DNA of 64,000 bases, taken from the NCBI GenBank assembly GCA_003254905.1, contig QANU01094832.1, positions 693,937 to 757,936 of the forward strand, in the 5' to 3' direction. Below the pieces are notes generated by a model. It worked only from the letters and a program-made list of their open reading frames with translations, was not told the DNA's origin and made no database searches. Origin of the DNA: Nissolia schottii. Taxonomy: Eukaryota > Streptophyta > Magnoliopsida > Fabales > Fabaceae. Of this stretch, positions 24,459 to 37,829 are shown in pieces. Positions within the stretch are counted from its first letter, which is position 1, and each line of letters opens with the position of its first letter. The position numbers were made by a program, and so were the translations under genes.

Positions 24459-24511
<53 letters not shown>
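24459..24511. repeat. Compound microsatellite (TA)n(GA)n
   Basis: About six TA units followed by about twenty GA units up to 24511, just downstream of the GDSL pseudogene. Confidence 0.95.
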
Positions 24512-24515
<4 letters not shown>

Positions 24516-27500
24516 GAGTTACAGGCAAAATCCATGAAATAGTTGGATAATACTTGCAGGACAGATCCAAGATATGTGTAAAGGGGACCAAAGCTCATAA
24601 TAGATTGGTCATCAAATAAATATTTTAGAGTGAGGAGTAGAAAAATAATTGTTAAGAACTTGATAATTAAGCGTTATTTTTATATTATTTGTTTATTTAA
24701 GTTTCAGTTCAATTATTTGTGTATAAAAATTAAATTGCATAATATAACGTCTTACAGACAAATTGAGAGTGACAGGATTATAAAGAAGAGAATAAATCTA
24801 GAAAAAGGAAATGAAAAAGAAAATGTATCTAATATAAAAGAGAAAAGAAACTGATGAAGTTTAAGATGTATACTTGACTTTTCTCATGCTCTAAAATGTC
24901 ATTGGAGGCGTGAGGGTTAGCGTGTGAGAGTGTGTGCAAGTATGTGATCCTAGGAACTTGAGAAAATATGTATCTGATGGGTTGTATTTATAGAGACATT
25001 AAGCCTTGATGATTACATAACCGCCTTTTGGCACCCTCGCGTCATAGGCTTTGAATTTGAATTCTAGACGCCAAACTATGCTTCTTGACGAGAAGCCCTC
25101 AAAACGCAAAGCTCCATTTGTCCACATGTCTTCTATCCAACGAGTCACTTGTCATATGGTCAACCTTCAAATCTTCTAGTAACCGTCACAAACTTTAGAA
25201 CTTTGATGTCACATGTCATCTTGTCGGCCCTTGGATCTAGAGAATAAACGTCATAAACCTCGCTTAGGGGTGTACAAAACCCAGTCTGGCCAGCTAACCT
25301 AGATCGACCCGAAGCATTTGGCCCAAAGATGATTGGGTCTAGGGTCGGGTTTGAGTCTTTAAAATTGGCTCGGTCAAAATATAGGATCGAGTTCGAATAA
25401 AGGAAAACCCGGCCATGTACATTTTATAGTGCAACATTTTATTGTCTTGCAATAAATAATCTAAGAATATATGAATTGTTTGATTGTTTGTTCAAGGGTT
25501 TATTCTCATGTGTGTGTGATTTTCTTCGTTGTTTGTTATTTGTTTTTTATATTCATGTGCATATTCCTCTATTCGTACTTTTACTACGGATATTCAATCC
25601 TCCACAAATACTTAAGAAAATTATCCATCAATAAGACATCATTAGTAAGAACCCACATAGATTATGTGCGCTTAGGTTTATGTGAAATTCCATAATCTAT
25701 CCAGGCCAAAGTCAAGCTACAGCTCATTTTTATAAATAAAAAATATCTATAATTATAGAAATATATATTAACATATGAGTTGGAAAATAATATATATTTT
25801 ACATTAAGAAATAATTATTAAAAATGATTTCATAACATTAAATTCTTGAGATAAGTTTTTACCATACTTTAATTAATTGAATTCAAAATAAAAAATTAAT
25901 ATCTTCAAATCAAAATTTCTCAACGAGAATTATAACCAAATAATTTATTAAGTCAAGAAAAATATTATTTATTTTCATAAATTTATAAATATAATTTAAT
26001 TTTCAAGATTCCTCTGTTTATGGGGTTTGTACTCTGTTTTTGTTTCTATAAATGAATTTTCTTAATTAAAAAAAAAGGTGAAACCCATGAAATATGCCGT
26101 AAAAGGGTGAATTGAGCTTACATAACTGTGTTAGGATCTGCTTTGTTAGGTTGCCGGTCCTTTTTATTGTTAACAAACATGTTAGTTTGAGAGAAAAACT
26201 AATATCAATTTAAAGTTCACATATATTTTGGAGCTCATCTAACATTTATAAAAATATTTATAAATCATTCATCAATAAGATAATTTAAAAATCGAACCCA
26301 AGTCATGACAATATATGAATGAAAGACTAATTAATTGAGCCAACTTATTAACCAGTTGTCCGACGTTTAATGACTTAGTATATTTAACTTAGGGACAACA
26401 ACATAAATTAAGAGTCCCACTATGCAAAGACAAGTCGAGTTTTGCTTCAACCAAAAGTCACGTGAGACTTATTACATGACAATCTTATTCTTTATCTATA
26501 ATGATCTCTTGATTGTAAGAGTAAGCTAAATGCGGTATTCAAATTGGGATTCTCAGTTAAGATGGTAATCTTAGTCTTACTCTATTTTTACTTCGTAACG
26601 GGTATTGATTAGGTAATGTTGATGTGATAAGGAATGTGACCATGCTATTTACACATCTTTTTAGAACAACATACATGACTTGAATTATATGGCTAAACAG
26701 GATAATCTTCTTTGCAGCCCATCCCCACCTAAAAGCAATAATATAAAACACCACAAGTAACTTTTGCGTTTTGATTGTTTTTTATACAAATTATTTTAAA
26801 TGAAGAATCCAACACAAGCGAGAAAAACGCCTAGAGTTTGCTTGATGATGGGACATAGCTTTTCATCCCAAAGACTCGTGAACCTAACTTTTTGCATGTG
26901 GGTTAAGTGTTGTATCCATTTAGAATTATTTATTGTATCCTTCAATCAATAGAATTTTCAGTGGTTCTATCTATTAATTATTTTCAAAATCACATGCATC
27001 TTTTTTTCTTTTTTTAAGACTCTTTTGTTTGAGTAGGGTAAGAGTCTTATAGTTATTAAACTCTCAGACTAACTTATAAATTCGTAAGTTTACGATTTTA
27101 TTAGACAAAATGAATTACTATTTTTATTAATAAATTTGTACGAGTTTAAATAAATTATAAACAAAAATGATAAACTCTTAAGTTTAACGAGGGTTCGTGA
27201 GTGTATTTAAACTCTCGAATTTGGACCCCACGGCCACCAGATGTGACATGTCTATGGTCGGTGAGGAGAATACCACATGAAGAAGTTGTGTGTGCATTTC
27301 GATTTGAAGATGAAGCTTTGGAGGATTCCATGGCGCGCGAACGGAAGCATAGACATGATTCTAGCAGATATTGGAAGATTTGGTGATGTTGGAGATGGAG
27401 AGGTTGCCATGGGAGACGCGGTTGTGCTTAGTGCCACCATCAACGGAGGAGGACGGGAGGTTGATGAGAGAGGCGAAGGAGACTACAGAGAGTGGGAGGA

Positions 27501-30500
27501 GAATCAAGTTTTAAGGCTAATAATGGATTATGGTAGACCAACTTTGATATTTAAGTAAATTAATTTGAATAACTTTTTTTTTCAAACAAATAATAACAGA
27601 GAAGTGAAATGTAAATTAGAAAATTATTCTATTAGGAAATAAATTGTTTATAATGGCATTAAGTTGATTTGTGTAGATAATAGGTAGGTTACACCTTTTT
27701 ATTAAAAACTTATTAATGCTTTTTTTTACATCTTCTATTAGAGAGTAAATGATAATTCTTACCTTTGATTTTGCATCTCCGTTCAATTTTTTACTCTTTA
27801 CAAATAAAAAAAGTTATCTCTTCATTTTTTACCCCCTAACCTTAAACTGAGAGGCGTCTTCTTCACCTCAATGAAGCTTTACATTTTTTCTTATTCTATT
27901 TTTGAAATGTTAATTGTTTTCTCTTTCCATTCATGATGGAGTGATGAGTTTTCTTGATATTTTTTTCTTACTCTAACAAAAATTTCAATCGTTTCCTCAT
28001 TTGGTTCAAGATGGAGTTTTAACAGGCTAGACTGAGAGATTGAGAGAGCGTGAAGAAGCAATGAGATTACGAGTGTGAGCAAAAGATAATGATGAGGACA
28101 ATGTTAGAGGACAATATCATTTTCTTCTTCTATGTAATGAGATTTTTTTGTTTTCAATTTTCTATTTCAAAAATTTGAATCTTCTATTTGTTATTGTGTC
28201 ATGTTGAAGTTTGGAGTAAAATTGGGTGCCTAATGAAAGGTGTTCCCTTTGGTGAGAATGGTTGTATGGTAAATCGGGAGGTTGCCGAGAGGAATTCTAT
28301 CTTGCTAAAGGAGGTTATTGATTATCATTTTTTTCACTGTTCTTAATTTTTTGTTACTTTTTACCTCTAAATTTACTTAATTTAGTCTTTACATAAAGCA
28401 ACAATGATTTTGCTTATTTTTTTTAGGGAAAACATCTTGAACGAACCGTGTTTTTATCACTTCATAGTTCAAAATTTTTGTGTCGCTGTCATTCTTTATG
28501 TTCATGACTTTATTTTCTGTAAGATACAAAACTAATTCTTTAGGATTATTGACAAAGAGAATGTGAGGCGTATAGGAAGCAATGCTTATTTTAATCAAAA
28601 CTAAAAATGTTGTGGAAGTATCACTAATTATATTGCTTCAAGTGATATGTTTGTACTTCATTCTTATTACATGTCAAATTATGCATAATCTGTTTCACTG
28701 TGTAAATGTTTATACTTAATCTAATACTTAACATAGCATATCATTCCCTTCAAAACAATGATACAAATTATACTGATTTTTTTTTCACTGCTTTGGTAGT
28801 TTAATGATTTTCTCAATACTTAAATCTAACAATTATATATAAAAAAATAAATTGACTTCTCTAAATCAAACTTTTTTTTTCCTTCACAGAATTTATATTA
28901 CAAGTATAAAAGGATTAGTCTATCTAGAGACAACAAACATTTTCCATGGAGATTTAATATTGAGATTATTCATATAATTGAGATGTTAGGCTTAATCAAA
29001 CATAAATAAATAAAAATGCTATATGTTTTGATGCTATATTGTAATATCTGTCTTGCTTGAAGACTAGGTCATTTAGTGCCATAAGATCCATTGATTTCAC
29101 AATGTACTAACTTACCAGGTTGCTTAATTATTAAAACAATGATACCATAAATATGGTGAAAAAAGAATGATCAATTTATGTTTGTTACTTTCCGTGTATA
29201 ATTTTTTAAATATGATGAGCTAAGTGACCATTTGAAAACTCAATTTAGTGCTAACAATTTTTCAGCACCGAGGTATATATAGTTGTTTTTATTTAGTGTC
29301 TACAATTCTAAGAATGAAATTCAGTGAAATAGTATTATTTGTTTGTTTCATACTGAATAGCAAAAAACATATAGATGATAGAATCCAACAGCATGTTAAA
29401 AAATTTAAGTTATTGCTTTTAATTATTGTAATATTCTGGGTCTAAGAAGTTTTAAAAAAATAATTGAAAATTTTATACAAGGTTATGCTTGAAATTATGA
29501 AAATTTAAGATTTATACAATGTGTATTTGTAAAATATGAAAATTTAATCCTACGTCATACTTATTAAAACTATATTATATATTTTTTTAATAATTTAATC
29601 AAATTAAGTTTTACAATTTTAATAACTAAAGTAATATTCTTTTTAATCCCGTTCATTGTACGGCCTCAGAAAACTAGTATATTATGTTGTAGACGAAAGT
29701 GTCATATCATCGTTTATTCATACACACACACACATATATGTTTTTCCTTCATTTTAATTAACTTCTAAATCAATCTGTAAAATAAAACTACATATTTTTT
29801 ACTTTGAAAATATTGTTTGAAAATTAAATCCACACATGTTGAGGTATGTAACATAAACAAAGTCAAAATTGAAGCCGGCGTTAGTTGAAAAATTCAGAAA
29901 TTCCAAATTAAAAAAATTTCAAGTTGGGCAAGAATTCCGCAACACCCCAAAGCTGGAGGGCATTACTAGTAACACTACGTTGATTATATAAACTTTGACT
30001 ACGTTTCCAAATGAAAGATTGAATTGAATAATTGTTCAAATATGTAAAGGTTAAGATTTGGCTCGAACTTTATATTAGGTACATTAGTTAAATTTCAATC
30101 TTCTGTGAATTAATGACAACACACACAATTTATACATCATGATTGAAAAGTGAACCTCCAACTTGACAATAGTTCACTTAATGAATATTGATCTCCATTG
30201 CTTGAAAATGTGTAGCAATAGACCATCATTTCCAATGCTATATATATATATGGAAGGGCTCAAATCACTTCAGTATATGTAATTAATTCTTTGTTCCGTT
30301 CAAAAATCTGTGTATAAAAAAGATTGGTTTAATGAGTTTCTTGCTCATGCGTCTAATGGTATTCTAAGAAATCAATGTCTTTCGAATGAGACATACTTTG
30401 AGAAATAAAATAAAGTATATAATTAAGATTAGACTTACCTTACACAAGGACCTATTACATATGGTGACAGAAACTTTAGTAATTATAAGCTAATCAATTA

Positions 30501-30654
30501 ATATATATGAGTTCTTAAGAAACTGACAGTGATAAACCATTGAGGTTATAGAGGCTGTTCCCCTTTTGACTTCTCTGCTGCATATACATTAATTTCTAAT
30601 TAAACATTAATTTCCAAAGTTTTGTCTCATTATATATCTTTAATTACTCAAATA
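24512..30654. other. Long AT-rich gene-poor stretch
   Basis: I find no gene with recognisable domains. Local items: a CG-richer piece at 25005-25440 with repeated 'gggt..cggg' wording typical of dispersed plant repeats; an island of higher GC at 27200-27560 with overlapping plus-strand ORFs (27201-27386, 27277-27558) that match no family I know; a CA/TA microsatellite near 29720-29740; and an A/T-dominated remainder. The last kilobase belongs to the MYB promoter region. Confidence 0.45.
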
Positions 30655-30665
30655 TTATATATTAT
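30655..30665 (+). promoter_or_regulatory. Candidate TATA box of the MYB gene
   Basis: The sequence ATTATATATTATAAAG at about 30653-30668 lies 175-185 bases before the start codon. Transcription from about 30690 would give a leader of about 150 nt that includes a CTCTCGATCGAGG stretch. Confidence 0.35.
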
Positions 30666-30838
30666 AAAGCCTCAAATACGCATCTCTGGCTAGCTCACAC
30701 ACACGCCTTTGTACTTTTTTCTCTCGATCGAGGTGCATTTCTTTTTTTTGTGTTTCCATATCCATGAAAAGAGATAAAAGTTTCAAACACATGTAATAGT
30801 GATCTTAAAGCACAAATATAGTAGGATTAAGAGAAGAG

Positions 30839-32290
30839 ATGGGAAGAGCACCTTGTTGTGACAAGGCTAGTGTGAAGAAAGGTCCATGGAGTCCTGAAGA
30901 AGATGCAAAGCTTAAGGATTACATGGACAAACATGGAACCGGAGGGAATTGGATTGCCCTTCCCACGAAAGCCGGTTAGCGTTTCCTGTTTGAATTAACT
31001 TATTTTGAGTTTAGAAACAGTTTATAATCAAAAGCTTTTTGAGATTTCTCTTTTGTTTTTGTCAGAAAGAAGAAAATTACTTGTTGATTTGTATCTTGCA
31101 GGATTGAAAAGATGTGGTAAAAGTTGTAGACTTAGATGGCTTAATTACCTTAGACCAAACATTAAGCATGGTGAGTTTTCTGAGGATGAAGATAGAATAA
31201 TCTCTTGTCTCTTTGCTAGCATTGGAAGCAGGTATTTCCACTTAAAATTTTAACTTTTCATTTATATTTATATACCAAAACATACATTTTTTGGAGGGAC
31301 TTTCCATAAATAAATGATTAAAGATCATAAAGTTTTCAATTGAAGAAAGAGGCATTATTGAGGAGTTTTCACATTTTGGGAACGAGGGATGACCTCTTTT
31401 TATTCTTTTGGGGTTTTTTTTTTTTTTTGAGGTTTTATCAAGGTATATGACATATATGCTTTCAATATTATTGAGTTTGGGTGGCTCAAAATTTGTACTC
31501 TCTTTTGCCATCAAATGACTATAACATTCAATTTCGATACATGGATTTATCAATGTACAAAAAGTGAATGTCACAGTTATTCTAAAACGGAGGGAGTTTC
31601 CATTGTTTTTTGTTTAAACCTTTCTTTGAATCATTGCAAAAAAATATTTGACTCATCACTACATGTTTTGCCAAATCTAGATCTGCTATGAGTACTTATT
31701 TGACTCAATTATATGTTTCTTATTTTGAAAAAATCTTTGGCACAAAATGCAGATGGTCAATAATAGCATCTCAATTGCCAGGAAGGACTGACAATGACAT
31801 CAAGAACCATTGGAACACCAAGCTTAAGAAGAAAATGGGAATGGAATATCCTTCATCACAACTCAAGAATAAACCTCACAAATTTACCCTTCTACCCATG
31901 CTTCAAAACTCAACACAACCTTCTTCTTTGACACAAGTTCAAATGTTCAATAATAATAGTAGCAGCAACAACAACAACAACAACTCTCGCTACTACCACC
32001 CTCTTGTGAATGGAAATTCTTCTAATTTTCGTCAGTCACAAGAAGAAGAAGAAAATTTTATGGGGACCCTTCAGAATTACCAAGTTGAAGATGGTGTCTT
32101 TATGTCCAATTTGGTCAAAGAATCAGAAATTGGATATTGTGGTTATGATGTAACAACCTTTGTTGACAACATGGGTGCACATAATAATAATTACCTCTAT
32201 GGAGGTGTGGAAGAGAAACAAGTTAGTGTTAATTTGGGAGAAAATGCAATATTGGATTATGGTGTAGAAGAAATTAAAAGAGCTAATTAG
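30839..32290 (+). CDS. R2R3-MYB transcription factor, subgroup 14 (RAX/MYB36-like)
   Basis: Nuclear DNA-binding regulator; subgroup 14 members control axillary meristem formation (RAX), Casparian strip differentiation (MYB36) and related patterning. Three exons: 30839-30974, 31102-31231 and 31753-32290, in phase, giving 267 residues. The two introns sit at the standard positions within R2 and R3. The N-terminus [20 protein letters not shown] and R2 block [20 protein letters not shown] are diagnostic. R3 contains [20 protein letters not shown] then [28 protein letters not shown]. There is no bHLH-interaction motif. The C-terminal half is Ser/Asn-rich with a run of six Asn after a poly-Ser/Asn stretch (about residue 165-180) and an acidic EEEE segment. 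Assignment to the subgroup comes from the MGRAPCCDK start and the GxFSExEDxII R3; which paralogue it is cannot be decided here. Confidence 0.93.
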
Positions 32291-33477
32291 CAATACTAGT
32301 AGTTGCAATAACAACTTTTGGTTTGATGACAAGAAGACAGAGGAAAGGGTCATGTACTACTAAAAATCAAGAATCTAATGTGCAGGGTTATAAGGAAATT
32401 AGGGGGGGAAAGGGTTATTAGAACTAGAAGAATTCAGATTTGGATTTAATTTTGTGTCTTTGTGAAAAGTTGTTTAATAGAACAACTTTCATTTTTCCCA
32501 GCACATTTTTGAAGTTTCCTTTGTGCTTTTAAATGTTGCATGTAATCAAACCCCACCATTTAAGCCATAAAGATGGGAAAGTGTTAGCTTGACATAAGCT
32601 TTAGACATTTCTTTGCATATATATGGAGAATAATGTATACATAATAATTAAGAATTTCAATTGCATATCTAATGCGGTGAATGTGTTAATATAATGGATA
32701 ATACATAAAAATTTATTTCACTAAATTCATCACTTATACGACTGAAATCGATAATTATTACTAATATACAATTTTTCGCAATTTCTTACAAATAAATCCA
32801 TCATTTACATAATTAAATTTTTTTTATTTATACAAGATTCAGCAAATTTCAATATATATATGTGTGCGTATAAATAATAGCACTCTAAATATGTGTCCAA
32901 AAAGAAACGAATCAGAAAGTAGAGCACCCCTTAATAATTCACAAAATTAAATAATAAATAGAAAAATGCTTGCAGCAGCCAATCCATTACCATTTTTTTA
33001 GAATTATCATGCAACACTTTTGTTCCCAATCATGCACCTAAAAGCAACTTTTATTTTTTTTTCTTAAAGATCATATATAGTGCATGGTTTAGGTGATATA
33101 TATTGAGGTTAATCACGCAAAACAAATGGATCAGAAATATTCAAAATAAATAAAGGGGAATAGAAATACTAGAATTTGCATAATTTTTTAATTTAATTTG
33201 TGCAGTACATTATTGTACATCGAAGGGGACATTTTGTGTTAAATAAGAAATGTGCCGACTGGCACGACAATAATATCATAAGAAAATCACTAGGGATATC
33301 CTAGCCATGTGAAACTTGCTTATATAAAATTAGATTATGACAGTAGTGCATGGAATCCCATGCTTGGGGCATGATCAATCTAGAAGACTCAAGAATGGGT
33401 TAATGTGACGAGTGTCACGTTAAAAAAAATTATTTTAAAAGGGAGTATTTTAAGGATTCAGACTCTTCGATCTCATT
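32291..33477. other. Intergenic, MYB 3' flank
   Basis: The MYB 3'UTR is followed by AT-rich sequence with a short TATATATG/TGTGCG repeat near 32855-32870. No gene supported. The CACTA element starts at 33481 after its AAT target duplication. Confidence 0.45.
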
Positions 33478-33480
33478 AAT
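33478..33480 (+). repeat. Target-site duplication AAT, left copy
   Basis: AAT directly precedes the CACTA terminus and matches AAT at 38433-38435. Three-base duplications are the rule for CACTA elements. Confidence 0.75.
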
Positions 33481-33493
33481 CACTACAAGAAAA
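33481..33493 (+). repeat. CACTA left terminal inverted repeat
   Basis: CACTACAAGAAAA. It pairs with the right end at 38420-38432, which differs in the outermost base. Confidence 0.9.
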
Positions 33494-34020
33494 TAGTTCA
33501 TTACCGTTGGAGTTATCGTCGAAAATTTGCACAGTGACTGTCGGATTTTGACGTTTACCGTCGGTCGTCTGGCCGATGGTAAAATGCTCGATAGTAATCA
33601 ATTTACCGTCAGTAACGATACCCGATGGTAATTACTGCCAGAATAAACCGACGGAAACTGGTTCACATGTGAGTACATTTGAACCGGTTTACCGTCAGTT
33701 CATGGTGACGGTAAAGATATTAATATTTTATTCATATACCACCGTCGGTCACCACCGACGATAAAGATATTACTATTTTATTCCTTCACCGTCAACTGGA
33801 ACCGACGATAAATATATTAATATTTTATTCTAATTGTGATTGTCGATGGTAAATAAAATAATATTTTATTCCTTTATCGTCGGTTAGTTTTCTGTAGTCG
33901 ACAGTAAGGATATTAATATTTTATTGTCTAACTATTAATATTTTAATTCCATTACGGTCGGTTGGTGTCCGTCGATATTATTCAACCTAACCATCTGTTA
34001 TAGTCGACGGTAATAATTAA
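33494..34020. repeat. Left subterminal repeat array of the CACTA element
   Basis: Many short GACGG-type motifs occur in both orientations (for example TTACCGTCGGTCGT, ACCACCGACGATAA, GTCGACGGTAAT). They are interspersed with a recurring AT-rich unit like GATATTAATATTTTATT. These arrays normally bind the element's own accessory protein. Confidence 0.75.
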
Positions 34021-34385
34021 ATATTTAAAAAAATTAATTAAAATTGTATTATTTATTTTAATAAATTATTATTTATTTTAATTTAAATTTTAATAAATTA
34101 TATAATTACTATTAATTTTAATTAATTTTTATAATTTATATAGAAATTTATATTTAATAACTAATTAAATATTTATTTAATTAATATTAAAAAATTATTT
34201 ATTAATATATTTATTTAATTAAATATTCTTTAATTTAATTAAATATTTAATAAATTATATAATTATATTAATAAATAATATTAATTAATTTTTTAATTTA
34301 TTAATATATAGAAATTTTATATTTAATAACTAATTAAATATTTATTTAATTAATACTAAAATATTAAATAAAAATTAAGCAATTA

Positions 34386-34825
34386 AAAGAACGAATTGTA
34401 ACACCCTAGCTAGCTAGTTACGCTTAAGTCGTAAACAATGCTCACTAGGTTGTTAGCTACTTTGATTGGAATACCTTCAGTCCTATAATATCTTTGAAAA
34501 TACCCTTTACTTGAAAATATGGACCAATTTGAAATATTTCTCAACTTATTTACAGAACATCAAATATGAGCCACGCGTAGAGTGAAGCATATATTGCAAG
34601 CGATAGAGCCTTGAGGCTTAACGGTTATTTAGCAGGATACATATATAAGCATGGCAATTATAGCAAACTTAACAAACAATTGACAAAGTGGTTCAACAAA
34701 GTGGTCCTCATATACACATCATTGCATGTTTAGATTCATTACATAGTTAAAAATGCAAATAATGTTTAGATTCAAAGTGATCCCGTTGTTCGTCGGGATG
34801 CTCGACATCTACCTTACTAATCATA
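34386..34825. other. Distinct block inside the CACTA element, LTR-like start
   Basis: Starts TTGTAACACCCTAGCTAGC and contains GCTTAAGTCGTAAACAATGC, unlike the AT-rich surroundings. The AT-rich unit on its left (from about 34310) is repeated on its right (from about 34826: TAGAAATTTATATTTAATAG and on), as if the block sits between two copies of a duplicated unit. Possibly a nested retroelement fragment; not proven. Confidence 0.35.
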
Positions 34826-35039
34826 TAGAAATTTATATTTAATAGCTAATTAAATATTTATGCAATTAATACTAAAATGTTAAATAAAAATTAAGCAATT
34901 AAATTGTATAAGGCAATAATAGTAATAACAAAATAAATTCAATATTTAAAATGTTCAAATAATTACAAATCGCAGCTAGTCTAATGATGAAAGGTAAACA
35001 TTATCATCATCATTTTCAGAATTTAGCTACTCGTCAAAA

Positions 35040-37586
35040 TCCTCTTCTTCTTCTTCTTCTTCTTCTTGTTCTTATTCTTCTTCTTCCCCATCATTATCGA
35101 CATCACCAGTTGATTGTTGACAGAGGTTGGAAAGTTGAAGTATTTCTTGTTTGTCATTTGTTGCTAACAATGTGTTCGTATTTGTTGTCTGAACAACTAT
35201 TGTTGCGGGGATTCGGTCCGGCACTTGATACGGTTGATCATATGATGATTGCTCTGCTGATTGCATGTCATCCAACTCAATTCAACCACTATGTTTGCTT
35301 TTGATCACAACTTTCCAGCTTGATTGAGTAGCTCCTGGATAGCTAATGTAATAAACTTGTTTGGCTCTTTCAACAACGATGAATGGATCATACCCGTTGT
35401 ACCGCCTTGCATGATTAATCTAAGTAATGTTATAATCCGGATGAGTTCGTGTTCCATTTGGGGAAGGATCGTACCAATCACAGCAAAAAAGTACAACGTG
35501 ATTAGATGGGCCATTGTGTGCCTATTCTTATACAAGAATCTTTTGAAGCACTCTGTACCAATCAACGCTTGTTTCATCATTATTAGAATATTCACCCTTG
35601 ACATAAACATCACTATTGTCTGTCTTTTGATTAACTGCCCATTTAGATGTGTGAAACTTGTATCCATTAACAAAATAAATGGGCTATCTAATCACTTTAT
35701 TCATTGGTCCCCATGTCAAACTCATCAAGTTACTATCATTACTAGAATAATTTTGCACCTAAAAAAATGCATTTTAAAAGTAAGTTAAACTTAATCGATT
35801 ATGATATATAGTCTTTTGTTTGGTTAAAGTATATAATATAAAGAAGTTAAACACATACGTAATTTGCAAACCACGACCAAAACATTTGATCAGTGCATTG
35901 ATCACCAAATTTTCGTTGAAACATCCAGAAAACATGCATCAATGGTAACAAACCATTGAGTAACCTATTTGTATGTTAATTAAATAAAGTATATTAAAAT
36001 GGTCGAACGAACTTACTCGGAGTACGGAAGTACTTCTTCGCAGTTGAGCAAAACAACTAAGTGAGCTGCTTCTTTTTCTTGCGCACTCAACCAGTAATCC
36101 TTCCCTCTTCCAGCAGGACGACCAGATTGATTGAATATAGAAAAGGTCGACTGACTAGGCATTCCTCCACCATCGTTGTTTCGTCCTACCTTAGTTCTAT
36201 TGCAATTAACATTAGCAGCAAAGTAGTACGAACAAAAGAAGGAAGTTTCTTTAGTCAAGAATGCCTCGCATATCGACCCCTCAACTTGAGCTTTGTTCTT
36301 AACTGTTCTCTTGAAGACTCTCATGCATCTTTCAAACGGATACATCCATCTATACTGAACTGGACCACATATTCGAGCCTCGTAAGGCAAGTGTACAAGC
36401 AAATGTTCCATTACATCAAAAAAAGCAAGAGGGAACAATCTTTCGAGTGAACATAGAATGATCGGAATGTTGCGTTCCATGAGTAAGAGGTCATCAACAT
36501 TAACCGTGGATGAGTACAATGTCTTGAAGAAGTGACTTAGTTCACTTAGAGGCTTCAATACGTTCCTCGATAGTTCTTTAAATGCAATTGGCAGCAAACA
36601 TTGCATAAACACATGACAGTCATGACTTTTCATTCCAAACAATTTTCCTTGGGCGATATTTACACATCGAGCCAAGTTAGATGCATAACCGTCAGGCAAT
36701 TTAAGAGTTTACAACCAATGAAAAACACTTTGAACTTGTTGCTTGTTGAGGGTGTAGCAACCCTTTGGCTTGATGACACGACCGCCAGAAATCTCTTGTA
36801 AATTCAACTCCCGGCATTTACAAACCTCTTTCAAGTCCAGTCTTGCCTTCTCGCTGTCCTTGGTTTGATCAGTGTTCATAACAGTATGCATTATATTATC
36901 AAAAACATTCTTTTCAATATGCATAAATCAAGACAATGACGAACCAAGTTATCTTTCCAATACGACAAAGCCCAGAATATGCTCTTCTTTGTCCAGTTAT
37001 GTTGTTCCCCGTAACTTGGAAGCCTAACATTTTCGCTCTCAGTAATCTTGGGAAACCATCTAACCCTCCTCCACATGTCACGGCCAGTTAATCTCTGTGG
37101 AGGCTCTTCATTTTCAATTGTGCTCTTCCGGAATCCATACTTATTGTTCCTAAACGTGTGACCAGGTTCCAAGAATACCCTATGACAATCAAACCACGAT
37201 TGTTTTCCTTCGTTTGGTACCCAGAATGCCTTAATGTTTTCCATACATAATAGACATGCCAACCTTCCCGCTGTCATCCATCCAAATAACATGCCATAAG
37301 TAGGAAAATCGTTAACAGTCCACATCAAAGATGCCCTCAGCATAAAATTTTGCTTCATGGACATGTCGTACACAAGCACACCTGGACTCCACAACATGTT
37401 CAATTCATCTATCAATGGTTGAAGGAAAATATCAATTTTAGCTTTTGGGTTGCTCGGCCCGGGGATCACGCAAGATAAGGACAGATAAGGATCTTTCATA
37501 CACATTTTAGGAAGCAAATTATACGATGTAACGATAACTGGCCAACATGAGTGGAAAATCGTTACGAGTGGATGTGAAGGTAACAT
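35040..37586 (-). pseudogene. CACTA transposase (TNP2-like, with DUF4218 and DUF4216)
   Basis: Read on the minus strand. The segment 37586-36891 is the TNP2 transposase core: DPYLSLSCVIPGPSNPKAKI, LWSPGVLVYDMS, NDFPTYGMLFGWMTAGRLAC and the CMENIKAFW region. From 36924 a second frame continues with MHIEKNVFDNIMHTVMN. From 36699 comes the DUF4218 block: MKSHDCHVFMQCLLPIAFKE, EHLLVHLPYEARICGPVQYR, WMYPFERCMR. After a gap, 35420-35290 in another frame reads RYNGYDPFIVVERAKQVYYI, the DUF4216 end, and the tail near 35040-35110 is poly-acidic (CTT repeats on the plus strand). Frameshifts separate the parts and the usual N-terminal region upstream of 37586 is absent. Cut-and-paste transposition function is lost; the family call is firm. 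Confidence 0.88.
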
Positions 37587-37829
37587 TTTCCACCCTTACA
37601 TCACCATCACCATCACCATAATCGACGAGCGTTACACATTTTCCACCCTCGCATCACCACCACTATAATTGATGCGCCTCAAAATTTTCCACCCTCGCAT
37701 CATCATCCCCATTGATGAGAGGGTAGCAGGGATGGTGGTGGTGGCGTGGCGAGTGTGAGAATGTTTGGAGAGGAAAGAAGAGTGGGAGTGGAGGCTACTG
37801 CCGGGGGGAGGGGCTTTTTATAACATTGG

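Noticed and set aside
31005-31253. ORF extending MYB exon 2 upstream
   Set aside because: The upstream part is intron sequence; exon 2 starts at 31102 by the R2 motif and the GCAG acceptor.
33990-34380. AT-rich repeats as a possible CRISPR-like or satellite array
   Set aside because: Unequal units without spacers, inside a CACTA element of a plant nuclear genome; not a CRISPR array.
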